Assembly: GCF_021462225.1 (NCBI RefSeq) | Contig: NC_061804.1 | Span: 42,719,975-42,783,974 of the forward strand | Direction: 5' to 3' | Length of the DNA: 64,000 nt | Source of the DNA: Girardinichthys multiradiatus | Taxonomy: Eukaryota > Chordata > Actinopteri > Cyprinodontiformes > Goodeidae | In this document: one piece after another, positions 25,501 to 37,500 of the stretch | How the letters are laid out: the number at the start of each line of letters is the position of its first letter | Position numbering within the stretch: the first letter of the stretch is position 1 | Position numbers and translations under genes: made by a program | The notes under the pieces: model-generated | Database searches by the model: none | The model's input: only the letters and a program-made list of their open reading frames with translations | What the model was told of the DNA's origin: nothing

Positions 25501-28500
25501 ATAGTAATTTTCTTGAAGGGTCTTATTGAACTTTGAATCCTTTTGCTCAAGTCATAGTTTGCAGAAAGGTAACAAAGAATTTAAATGACCCTATTATAGA
25601 AATGTATCAGTCAAGGGGAGAGTACCAAACATTCCACACCATTATACCATGGCACAGTAGACTGTCATCAATAACTAGAGTAAATTCAGGACAACAGTGT
25701 CGTAGCGAAAACTGGATAAAACTGGTCAGGGAACCTGCCAAGTACCAGGCAGCAACACTGAAGAAGCTGCTGGAAGGCCCGGTTAGAACTGGACTGGCTA
25801 AAATCTCCCGTACCCTTGTGGAAGAAAGGGTTATGGTCTGGAGGAACCATACTGGTAATTTTGCCCACAAAAACTTCACTGAGCCGGAAGAACACCACAC
25901 CCCCATGAAAAATAGTGGTAGTATCATGCTTTACGCTCACGTAATAAGGTACAGCTATCAGCTAGCCTGCATTCTGCTGCTTACAGCACATGCTGGTCCA
26001 GCATGGCAACCATATAAAAACTATGAGCTTATAAACAGTGCTGTTCCTTTAGGTTCCACTCCATCACTTTCCAACCAGACGCTTTTCTGTCTTGTAAACA
26101 GGGGAAATGTGTTGGAGTGTAGAAAGTACACCAAAGCAGGTGAGGGAGCGGCGTTCTGCTCATACTGTTCACTCTAGAACGTTCTGTCTTATCTTATTAA
26201 AATTTGACAGTCATTCTAGTGATTTTGAAAATATAACAGAGATTTTAAGAGAAACAAGAATAAGTCAAACACTATTTCTATCATGGGAGAAGAAGTGAAG
26301 GTGGTGGAGGAGTATAAATACCTCGGTGTTCACCTGGACAACAGACTAGAGTGGAGATGCAACTCTGAAGCCATCTACAAGAAGGGACAGAGCAGACTGT
26401 ACTTCTTGAGGAAGCTTAGGTCCTTTGGTGTTTGCAGCAAGATGCTGCATATCTTCTATAAGTCTGTTGTGGAAAGTGTGATCTCTTCTGCCATCATCTG
26501 CTGGGGAAGCAGCATCAGAGCCAGGGACTTAAAAAAGATCAACAAGCTGATAAAAAAGGCCGGCTCTGTTCTGGGGACTCCTCTGGAACCTCTGGAGATC
26601 ATTATGCAAAGAAGGATTCTTCATAAAATGAAGAACATTATGGAGAATCCTGATAATCCTCTTCAGGAGACTGTTGTACAACAACAGAGTGTCTTCAGTC
26701 AGAGGCTTCTTCAGATCTGCTGTAAGACGGAGCGCTACAGGAGATCCTTCCTGCCCACAGCCATCAGCATCTACAACGGCTCTTTGAAGAAACCTGCGGA
26801 ATATGACCTACAACCACATTTAATTTCCCTTTGGGATTATTAAAGTATTTTTGAAATTAAATATGTTTTTTGAATTCTGCTGTTCTTTTAGACGGGTAAA
26901 AGAACTAGGCTGATGCGTAGTACCCAGCGTACAGGTCCTTCTCAAAATATTAGCATATTGTGATAAAGTTCATTATTTTCCATAATGTCATGATGAAAAT
27001 TTAACATTCATATATTTTAGATTCATTGCACACTAACTGAAATATTTCAGGTCTTTTATTGTCTTAATACGGATGATTTTGGCATACAGCTCATGAAAAC
27101 CCAAAATTCCTATCTCACAAAATTAGCATATTTCATCCGACCAATAAAAGAAAAGTGTTTTTAATACAAAAAACGTCAACCTTCAAATAATCATGTACAG
27201 TTATGCACTCAATACTTGGTCGGGAATCCTTTTGCAGAAATGACTGCTTCAATGCGGCGTGGCATGGAGGCAATCAGCCTGTGGCACTGCTGAGGTCTTA
27301 TGGAGGCCCAGGATGCTTCGATAGCAGCCTTTAGCTCATCCAGAGTGTTGGGTCTTGAGTCTCTCAACGTTCTCTTCACAATATCCCACAGATTCTCTAT
27401 GGGGTTCAGGTCAGGAGAGTTGGCAGGCCAATTGAGCACAGTGATACCATGGTCAGTAAACCATTTACCAGTGGTTTTGGCACTGTGAGCAGGTGCCAGG
27501 TCGTGCTGAAAAATGAAATCTTCATCTCCATAAAGCTTTTCAGCAGATGGAAGCATGAAGTGCTCCACAATCTCCTGATAGCTAGCTGCATTGACCCTGA
27601 CTCACGTCCTGTGTCCTGACTGGCTCAGAGATGGGACTGGGGTCGCTCAGGCCGTAGGCGTTGACAGCTCGGACAATGAACAGGTAGACAGTGTTGGGAA
27701 GAAGGCCAGTGATGGTGTGTGTTTCCATCTTCACCATGTCTGCTACAGTCTGCCATGTGCTGCCAGCTGATTGGCTGTGTGGGGATGAAAGGGAAATTAT
27801 ATATCTTTGCTTTCTGAAATCAGCATCACTTGGTTTTCTAGGGCAATAAAAACCATACTTCCTTATGAATTATAGTTCAACTTAAACTGGTAAACTTGAT
27901 ATACATAAAACCTTTTTATAATTTTTTTTTATTTGACTAAAACTACGGTTGAAAAGCACAAAGTATTTTTATTGGGATTTTATGTAACCGACTGACAGAA
28001 AGTAGTGCAGAATTGTGAAGCAGAAGGAAAAGAACACATGGTTTTTAACACATTTTAAGATCTGAAATCTGAAAAGGATTGTGAGCGTTTATATTCAGTC
28101 GGTACTTTGTAGGACCACTGTTTTACTGCAGTTACCGCAGCAGTAACTGCAGTTAGTAACAGTAGTTCTCAAATCCTACAACACATTTTCAATTGGATTT
28201 GCATGTGGACTTTGACTGGGCCATTCTCACACATGAATATGCTTTAATGAAAACCATTCCATTGTACTGTAGCTCAAGCCTTTTGCAGCATTTAACAGAT
28301 TTGCTTCCAGGAGTGTCTTGTATTTAGCTCTACCCATCAGACCTGACCAGCTTTCCTGTCTCTGTTGAAGAAAAACATCACAGTGGTGAAACTGTGATTG
28401 CATTTACAGGTCCTTCTCAAAATATTAGCATATTGTGATAAAGTTCATTATTTTCCATAATTTCATGATGACAATTTAACATTCATATATTTTAGATTCA

Positions 28501-31500
28501 TTGCACACTAACTGAAATATTTCAGGTCTTTTATTGTCTTAATACGGATGATTTTGGCATACAGCTCATGAAAACCCAAAATTCCTATCTCACAAAATTA
28601 GCATATTTCATCCGACCATTAAAAGAAAACTGTTTTTAATACAAAAAACGTGTTGGGTCTTGAGTCTCTCAACGTTCTCTTCACAATATCCCACAGATTC
28701 TCTATGGGGTTCAGGTCAGGAGAGTTGGCAGGCCAATTGAGCACAGTGATACCATGGTCAGTAAACCATTTACCAGTGGTTTTGGCACTGTGAGCAGGTG
28801 CCAGGTCGTGCTGAAAAATGAAATCTTCATCTCCATAAAGCTTTTCAGCAGATGGAAGCATGAAGTGCTCCAAAATCTCCTGATAGCTAGCTGCATTGAC
28901 CCTGCCCTTGATAAAACACAGTGGACCAACACCAGCAGCTGACACGGCACCCCAGACCATCACTGACTGTGGGTACTTGACACTGGACTTCTGGCATTTT
29001 GGTATTTCCTTCTCCCCAGTCTTCCTCCAGGCTCTGGCACCTTGATTTCCGAATGACATGCAGAATTTGCTTTCATCCGAAAAAAGTACTTTGGACCACT
29101 GAGCAACAGTCCAGTGCTGCTTCTCTGTAGCCCAGGTCAGGCGATCTGCCGCTGTTTCTGGTTCAAAAGTGGCTTGACCTGGGGAATGCGGCACCTGTAG
29201 CCCATTTCCTGCACACGCCTGTGCACGGTGGCTCTGGATGTTTCTACTCCAGACTCAGTCCACTGCTTCCGCAGGTCCCCCAAGGTCTGGAATCGGCCCT
29301 TCTCCACAATCTTCCTCAGGGTCCGGTCACTTCTTCTCGTTGTGCAGCGTTTTCTGCCACACTTTTTCCTTCCCACAGACTTCCCACTGAGGTGCCTTGA
29401 TACAGCACTCTGGGAACAGCCTATTTGTTCAGAAATTTCTTTCTGTGTCTTACCCTCTTGCTTGAGGGTGTCAATAGTGACCTTCTGGACAGCAGTCAGG
29501 TCGGCAGTCTTACCCATGATTGGGGTTTTGAGTGATGAACCAGGCTGGGAGTTTTAAAGGCCTCAGGAATCTTTTGCAGGTGTTTAGAGTTAACTCGTTG
29601 ATTCAGATGATTAGGTTCATAGCTCGTTTAGAGACCCTTTTAATGATATGCTAATTTTGTGAGATAGGAATTTTGGGTTTTCATGAGCTGTATGTCAAAA
29701 TCATCCGTATTAAGACAATAAAAGACCTGAAATATTTCAGTTAGTGTGCAATGAATCTAAAATATATTAATGTTAAATTTTCATCATTACATTATGGAAA
29801 ATAATGAACTTTATCACAATATGCTAATATTTTGAGAAGGACCTGTATGTATGTGTGCATTGTGACGGAACTAAGCTGAACAAAGATCAGAATAGAGCCA
29901 AAAATGATATGCTCCTGTGTAAATATGATTGTAAGATGAGGCTCTTTAGCTCTTTTAAGACCCTCAAATATAATGATTGGAGAAACACTGTTGTCATTTG
30001 AATGCCAGACCCTTAATTCATGGTTTGACATTGCAGTGCATTATAAGTATATAAACTGTCTCTGTACTTATGCTCTGACATGCAGGTACAGATTTATCTT
30101 AAATTATATTATATTCTGTATTTGAGTAAAACGTTTGACACAACCACAATAAAGCTTATTTTTCTCCTCTAGATCTTGCTGTTCCCCATCCAGGAGCCTT
30201 CTCAGTCAAGTCGTTTCTCTGTGTCTCTGAGCGGTGAGCTCACCATCACTGATGTACAAGTTGAAGACTCAGGCTACTACATCTGCCAGGCCATCAGCGT
30301 GGCTGGCAGCATCCTGACTAAAGCCCTGCTGGAGGTGGAAAATGGTGAGTCTAAACAGAGAGTACCCTGTATGAACAGTGATTGAAAAGAAAGTATGCAG
30401 TAAAGAAATTAAAATTACAGTTCCAAAGTTGGCAACATTTGTAGGATGATATAATCAGAGATTTCATGCTTTGACTTCTTCTTTTTTGGCTCATATATCT
30501 GTTATTTGTCTGCACTTTTACAGCAATCTTGTGCTCTGCATCTTTGAAATTCATATGTTTACATACACTGGGAAATCTGAATTAGATTCCTGTGTACAAA
30601 AATACTCCCATATACAACTCCAGTGAAAATATTCTTCTCCTTAAATCTCTTCTCTAATCAGATGTAATCAAAGGGGACAACTGCTGATAGTTTTATGCAA
30701 ATGACTGGGCTGCAACATATGCTTGGTTCCCTGCATCCCTCCCAATCAACTAGGATTTTGTTCAGCTCCATCTGCAGTTACCCCTCTGTTGACTTTTCAC
30801 ATTTTCAGTTTAACTCCAGTTAGCTTATTATTTAAGATCTTACATCAGCATAGAATGCTAATGATGGCATGGTCCATGTTTTTGAGCAAATGTTATATGC
30901 ACTGTAAAGTAGATGATCTAATTTTGCACAGTGACTGCATGTCAGTGACTATGTGAGCCTGACTTACCTCCATGCAGGACAGGTCTTAAACTAGTCCTGC
31001 AGGGAATTTATGTTACTTGGCCAGTTTAGTGGTGCTCTGCTTTTTCATTCAGCTTCTTCCTTAGTTGTTGTGTTTGAAAACAGGATTTCAACTGCAAACA
31101 GGAGTCAGGGAAGTCAGGCTGTCCGGCAACATATCTTTGGCCCAAAAACCCATACAAGGGCCAACCAAAGGGTATACCAGCTTACTCTTCATGCTGTTCA
31201 TAGAGAGTCCCTGCAGTTTTACATTAGAAAGACCAGTGCAACCTGTACAGTACAACTCCCAAAATAGATATTCTGAAGCTGTGAGTGGGATCCTGATAGA
31301 TAAATTGTAAACAGCTATAACAGTAATAAAAAGGTAGATAGAAATAGAATTTTGCAATTATATTATTTTTTTATTTAATTCATTGGCATTCCTGAGTCTA
31401 AAAATAAAAGGATGGTAAAATGTACCGTACCTTTGAATTGTATCAAGTTTTCTGTTGTACTTACCCATCATGAAAAAGGCCATTCATCACGATGTTACTT

Positions 31501-34500
31501 TAACACATAGCAGTTACCTAGATGTTGCCGATCAGGTTAATGCAGCTTTGCTTGACAGCAGGATTCGCAGATGACAGTATGACAGTATTCTATCAGAATA
31601 ATGCTCAAAACACGTAAACACATGAAAGCTGATTCTCTGATAAAGAATGCTGTTCTGGAAGTCCTGTACATTGTGTCAAGGGTCTACTGCAAGTAGATCT
31701 ACCACATCTACCAGATCTACTAGAGGTTGGTGTCAGATACTGGGAAGAGTAAATTATAGGAGCACACTCACGTGTTTTTCATGATTCATCATAATTTAAA
31801 CATACATTTAGGAAATTTATATTTACCTGCATTCATCAGCGGATAGAAGGGTTTGGGTATGATAACTCCTGTTTAGTCACCCACTAAAATCCATATTTAA
31901 AGTTCCACTGTTATAACATATTCATTGTGCCTCAGTTCTGTATTGAGCAGAGGAGTCTGCTGCTCTCACAGAAGGTAAAGTAACATTTTTTTGCCCACCA
32001 GAAAAATCTGTGTCATTGATTTGGATGTTAAAATGGAGCAAGGCACCACAGAGGTTGGACCTGACAGCCGTTGAGAGTAAATGTTCTATAGTTTGAACAC
32101 TTCATCTTTCACTTGGCAGAACACACATAAATAAATGGAAGCCAAAGGTAAAAGTTTAGACTTTAATCTGTTGTTTCCTGTAATTCAATTTTTTTGGACT
32201 GCAATAAGTGGAGATGCACTGATACAGAAGCAGATTTCTGATCTCTTGTTCTTTTAAGCTTTGACCAAAGTCAAATACAGATTTTAACTCATTCTAATTT
32301 AGGGGTTTATTTTAGGAATATATAAGTCCAGCATTAAAAACAGTTTTTGCTTGCCTTCCTGCTGAATAGTCATGAATTATTTAAATTAGAAGAGGACTGC
32401 AGTCTGTGTAAAACAGGATTTACTGTTATTTGAAAACACGAACAAAATGATCATTGAGCTGGCAACTTTCCCAGGCTTTAGCCTCTCATATTAGCTGTCA
32501 ATGTGACTAGTAAAGTAAAGTAGCAGTTTGTTATTTTAGAGGATATAGATGTTTAACTCTAAATTCTAGCAGTGGGGAATATGATGTCAAACCAATATTT
32601 ACTTCTCCTATTTGAACAAATGGATGATTTTTTTAGTAAAAACAAAGGAAAACCAGAACTTTTATCTCTAACTCTTAAGTCATTGTATTTCCTCCTGTCC
32701 CTTCAGCACCCTCAGACCGGGTCCCTCCCATTATCCGCCAGGGGCCAGGCAATCATACTGTAGCTCCTGGTTCGACTGCTCAGCTACACTGTCACGTCAT
32801 GGGCAACCCCATCCCCAGCATTCAATGGGAGAAGGATGGCCAGAGAATCCTGGGAAATGACGGTCGAATAAGCCTGATGGAGAATGGCACCTTTCAAATC
32901 ACCCGCCTCCAGGTGAGACAATAAGACCCCCACCTAACCGCCCATTTACAGCTTCTCTCTAATGACATTTAATATATCTTATCCCATTACACCAAACTAA
33001 TAAACTGTGTTCACAGTCTACATAATGTTTTGCACATCAAACATAATGCAGCATACACAACATGATTCTGTTTTATCTGGTGAAACTGGAGCCTCTTTCC
33101 CATTGAAGGTATGATGAACCTAAACATAGAACAATGTTATGCTTCATTCACATTGTGAGTGTTTAAAAGTAGAGCAGAGGTAGAAATGAAGGGTTGTGAT
33201 CGCCCCGATAATGAACGCGCAAGACCATTAACGGTCGTTAACACCATCTGACTCCAAGCTAATTAAATCTATTCTGCCCAGAATTCCCAGCTGGGAACGA
33301 CGTAGCACCTGAGGTCACTGCAGCCTTGACGAGCTTGGAAGAGGCTCATGCATTAATTGATTGTGGGTTCTCAATGAGTAACGATCTCCGAGACTTGTAA
33401 TTAAATCCTCAGTACATCAGTGCAAGTGAGGAGTGAATGAGTGAGTGAGCTGGGGATAGATGGTGGGAGAGCAGGAGGCTAACCCAACAGAGAGGAATAC
33501 AGCAGAAATAGCTGGGAGTTGGAAGCCCGGAGGATGCCATCTTTCTACTGCACTCGTCATGTGGGAAGAAGAGGTAGTGACTTGACAGCTGAGCATACTG
33601 TGTTGGAAGTACTCAGTTTCAAAAATCCTGCAACTGTTAAGTGTGATGCCGAAGTTCACCTTAGAATTTGTTTCAGTCTGATCAGGATGATGACAAACAG
33701 ATAGCATTAGTTTCAGAAATAAGAACAAAATGTCTGGTGTTCAGCCTGCTCCACACACTGATCCTGTGTAGGTCATCTGCATTTCTTATCAATCATGTTG
33801 ACCTGGGGGATACACAATTCACACAAGCTAAAGGGAAATATGTCGAAGCAGGAACGATAACGCAAGGTTTGTCCAGAACCAAATATTGGCTTTGGAAGGC
33901 AGTGAATGAGCATGCTCAGGAGGAGGAATTTGGAACCATTTTAAACAAATAGACGGCATTTATTGTTTATATTATTCAGCCCCCTGAGACTGTACTTTAT
34001 AGAATCATCTAACACTGTAATTACACCAGCAAGTCTGTGGGGAACGTCTCTACCAGCTTTGCACATCTAGAGATCTTTCTCCATTCTTCCTTGCAAATTA
34101 GCTCAAGCTCAGTCAGATTGGATGGAAGTCTGTGAACATTTTGATCATTTTAAGTCTTGCCATAGACTTTCAATTGGATTTAGGTTTGGACTTTGACTGG
34201 GCCATTCTAACACATGAACCTGCATTGATATGAACCGTTGAGTGTAGCTCTGACTGTATCTTTAGGGTCGTGGTCCTGCTGGATGGTGAACCCCTGCCCC
34301 AAGTTCCAGGATTGTCCTGTATTTTTCCAACTAGCTATCAATCAACAATGCCCTGTTTTCCTGCTGATAAAAAGCATTCCCACAGCATGACGCTGCCCCC
34401 ACCACACGTCATTTAGATGGTGGTGTGTTCTCTGCCTTGTAGACAATTTCAGGAACATAGGTAAGTGCAGTACTATTGCTGAAAATTGCAATGATATCGA

Positions 34501-37500
34501 TTATGATTAACACTCATTTTCTCATTAGAAAAACTTTTAACCAATTCGAATAAATAACCGAATCTGACTGCACTGTTTGATAGTTAGGATTAATTGGATA
34601 TATGGACCTGATTTGAAATCTATGATTAGATTGAATTGACTTTGTAGACCAAGTGCTTTGAGACAACATGTGTTGTCAGTAAATAAAACTCAATTGGACT
34701 GAATTGAGGGCTGCACGGTGGGGCAGTTGGTAGCACTGTTACATTGCAGCAAGAAGGTCCTGGATTCGACTCCTGGCCAGGGTCTTTTGCATGGAGTTTG
34801 CATGTTCTCCCCATGCATGCATAGGTTCTCTCCAGGTACTCCAGCAATCCAAAAACATGACTGTTAGGTTAATTGGTCTCTCTAAATTGCCCTTAGGTGT
34901 GAATGAGTGTGTGCGTGGTTCTTTGTCCTGTGTGTGTCTGTGTTGCCCTGCGATGGATTGGCAACCTGTGCAGGGTGTACCCCGCCTCCTGCAGTTCTGT
35001 ATTGAGTCCTGGCATGACCTGTAAATACTTTTAGGGTGTATTCACACTTGCCACTTTTGGTCCGCTTTAAACGGACCAGTTCGTTTCCCCCCTTGGTCCG
35101 GACCTTTCGTGCAAGTGTGAATACACTCAAGCGAACCCTGGTCCAGACCAAACAACCGGGCCGAGACCCACTTTTTGAGGTCGTCTCGGTCCGCTTCCAA
35201 ACGGACTCTGGTGCGGTTCACTTATGGTCTGAATACAAACCGGCCCCGATCCGAACCAACTACAAAAAGCGTACGTCTCTTTGGACATAAAAAGCCACCG
35301 TAGCCGGTAGCAAAGGTGTGTGTTGTAAGGTAATCATACATGATAAACTGTGTGTTGCTTAGCAACGCTACTGGCTTGTTGTGGGACAAGGCATGTAGAG
35401 AATCTAGGCGACGGGGTTCCAACATTATAAATGGAACGTCTCAAAGTCTGTGTTGAATGAGCTGCTCTTCACCCTCACAATAATATTGCAGCTGTAATAA
35501 CGTCACAAATATGCAGAACAGAGGTGCTGCACGCAGCACGTCTACAGATGTTTTCCTAAATGTCCGGATATGTGTTCTGTCCCGCCCCTGTCATTTCTGT
35601 CCAATGGGAACAATGATCGTCACACGTGTGGCTTTCGTTTACAAGTAATAGTTCACTTACAAAAAGTACAATGTGAAAACAAACCACACCAAATGAAAAA
35701 AATATAGTTCGCTTTTGGTCCGGACCAAACAAGCGGACCAAAGGACTTTCCTGGTGTGAATACACCCTAGTAATAATAATAAAAACAGGTCAAGTCTGAT
35801 GGCCAATAAGAACGTTGACCAAACATTCCCTTTGTGAAAGGGATTACATTTTAAAATTCAGACTTCAGGTGCTAAAGAGACACATTTTAGCTATTTAAAC
35901 ACATTGGATATCTGTGCATTAGCTGGAAATTAATAGAAATGTACATTATTTTGACCAAACATGCCTGCATGCCTGTGACAATGATCTAAAAATGGCAGCA
36001 TAAGCATAAAGTACAAAGACAACAATGAAATGAACAGAACATTTAACCCTAAAACACTGGGTATAAATAAGTTGATTGGATCCGGGGCCCTGCAGTGGCA
36101 CAGATGGTGTGCAGGCTCCTAGTACCCTGGCAAAGAGGAGATGCCATTACCCCAGGATTTCTGCCAGACACACTTCTGCTCTTCCTCACCCTGGTACCAA
36201 GGTGGACTGGGAGTGTTTGTGTGTGTGTTGCTGTTAAATGGTTAATGCTGGCATGGGGTACAAGATGGGGACAGCTAATGCAAGGTGTAGAAGCCAAACA
36301 AAGCCTGGGGAGAATCAGAAACAGCACATGGGTACAAGTAAACAGATTATCATGGGAAGTGATTGGGTTAGGGCAGGAAATTGTGTTCACAAGTTAGATT
36401 TAAATCCCTGGTTCATCTATGTTACTGACATCATTACCAGAGGGATCATGTGGCCATTAGCAGGTTAGCAGTAAGGATTAAACTCCTAAAAACATAACAT
36501 CAAAGGTGTGAACAAAATTATAACTTGTTCAGTTTTCAAGTCTGGAGCACCTCTGTTCCGCTCTCCTCCCTACCTTTCTGTCTTCCTGTTGCTTCTTTCC
36601 ATTTTCCTACAATCGGTTTCGTTCAGCTCCCAGGGCTGCCGGCCTTAATTCATAGCCAGGTGTCTCGGCAGCTTATCCCACCACCCCACCACTGATCAAA
36701 TACTACCATCTGGGGATCTGCTTTTCCCCCTTTCAGACAGATCCCCAGCAGCTGCCTCACAGGTCAACTCAAGATCAGCTTCTACAGAGGAGGAGGAGGA
36801 GCAGCAAGGGATGTGCCATGTTGAGGGGGTGGGAGTGGGAGTAACCTGTCCTCCGTTCTGCAGGATAGTCTGACAAGCCACTTAGGTCTGAGTAATTCCT
36901 CTGTCACTGTTACTGATGAGCTGGCCCACAGATCCAGGAGAGGAGAGGGTGCTATGATTATTGACTCATTAGTCATGATGGGCTGTGCTGGGCATATATT
37001 GTGCATAATGTATAAGGTTTTCAGTGGGAGGAAAATGGCCTGCGTTTACAGAATGAGTGAGTAAGTGAAAGCAGATGGTGTGTGTGGGTCGGCATTGTAA
37101 AATGATGAACAAACAGGACAGTAACAGCTAACAGCAATACCAATGAGGCCCCCATTACATTACACACAAAGCACTGTGGACAAATTGGAAACAACCCTCT
37201 ACTTAATAATACTTACAAAACACCTCCTACCTCCACAGCCACTGAACTGAGCTGAGCTGGTGTTATATGATGGGGGATCTCAACATCAGAGGCAAGGGCA
37301 TACTTTAACTCAGATGGCTCAGTAAACTACGTAAGAAATGTAGTCTGGAACTAAAGCAACAGTAATTGCCCATCACATGTGTTGTAATAGAAGACCTATC
37401 TATGGATGATACGTGACCACTGCAGTGCAAGGTTCTGCCCCTTCAATGTTTTACATTGTTGCTTTACACATACAAAAATCCTGGTTTAAAATCAAGGCCA

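Larger units (their letters stand above)
23299..30172 (+). other. robo3 intron within Ig4 (transposon-dense)
   Basis: 6.9 kb holding a SINE (23840-24125), a poly-A run (24682-24699), a transposon relic (25227-25960), a LINE end (26283-26870), a broken Tc1 (26932-27599), the inverted exon copy (27599-28404) and a second Tc1 (28407-29845). I see nothing clear in 24200-24680 and 24700-25220. Confidence 0.8.

Noticed and set aside
25533..26177. 214-codon open frame
   Set aside because: Crosses a degenerate transposon relic; no domain recognised, so not called as a gene.
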